The notes beneath the pieces were generated by a model, which saw only the letters and a list, made by a program, of their open reading frames with translations, was not told the DNA's origin and did no database searches. From Pseudomonadota bacterium (lineage in GTDB: Bacteria; Pseudomonadota; Gammaproteobacteria; Xanthomonadales; Rhodanobacteraceae): 5,880 bases of DNA. The stretch's first letter is position 1. Each line of letters begins with the position of its first letter. The translations under genes were made by a program, and so were the position numbers. The stretch is taken from contig JAEZQS010000005.1 of assembly GCA_023412995.1 (NCBI GenBank), positions 1 to 5,880 of the forward strand, read 5' to 3'. Shown in pieces: positions 5,791 through 5,880 of the stretch.

Positions 5791-5880
5791 GGACCTTCCG
5801 ACACACCGGGCCGGATGCCCTGGCCGCGCTGCGACCCGTGCGGGCCGAGCGGCGCCGCGCCAGCCGCTGCGCGCGTGCGC
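5791..5880. other. Unassigned GC-rich end of the window
   Basis: Ninety bases run to the right edge. On the minus strand, two frames stay open from the edge and end at TAA codons within the PmrA-like repeat (5775-5777 and 5786-5788). Either could be the last codons of an upstream gene, but the residues are low-complexity Arg/Ala/Gly and not recognisable. On the plus strand an ATG at 5815 opens a 22-codon frame to the edge, also unrecognisable. I cannot support a gene here. Confidence 0.3.

Noticed and set aside
5815..5880. Possible divergent gene starting at the ATG at 5815
   Set aside because: Only 22 codons fit before the edge, with no ribosome-binding site and no recognisable residues.

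Overview
The window is uniformly GC-rich, with tightly packed genes, G/C-ending codons, many starts without a Shine-Dalgarno sequence and long antisense shadow ORFs. The gene families (QseB/QseC- or PmrA/PmrB-type two-component pair, CadC-like winged-helix regulator, GT39 transferase) suggest a gammaproteobacterium of the Xanthomonadaceae/Lysobacter type. That assignment is an inference from composition and gene content, because no rRNA or other taxonomic marker is present.

Left part (1-1184): two divergent genes. On the minus strand is the first 146 codons of a winged-helix (Trans_reg_C) regulator that runs off the left edge. On the plus strand is a complete HAD-superfamily phosphatase of 225 residues. 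A 68-bp gap separates their starts. The HAD gene converges on the neighbouring operon across 114 bp that hold several GC-rich hairpins and no T-tract.

Right part (1299-5790): one minus-strand unit of four genes. In transcription order they are an OmpR-family response regulator (5730-5065), a QseC/PmrB-like sensor kinase (5065-3695, joined by a TGATG stop/start overlap), a four-repeat DUF347/COG4705 membrane protein (3543-2785, after a 151-bp gap) and a GT39/ArnT-like membrane glycosyltransferase (2795-1299, GTG start, overlapping the preceding gene by 11 bp). All key signalling residues of the two-component pair are present. Upstream of the regulator lies a 17-bp direct repeat, CTTATG-N5-CTTAAG (5774-5790), which resembles the PmrA/BasR box and sits in the only AT-richer spot of that region.

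The working model is that the sensor detects an envelope signal and the regulator activates its own operon through the PmrA-like box. The operon output would be a polyprenyl-phosphate-sugar-dependent transferase that modifies lipid A or another envelope glycan, together with a membrane protein of unknown function. The layout resembles PmrAB control of ArnT, but neither substrate nor signal can be read from the sequence. The least understood element is the DUF347 protein, whose four repeats keep an invariant Trp-to-Asp spacing of 15 residues. No mobile elements, CRISPR arrays, tRNA or rRNA genes were seen.
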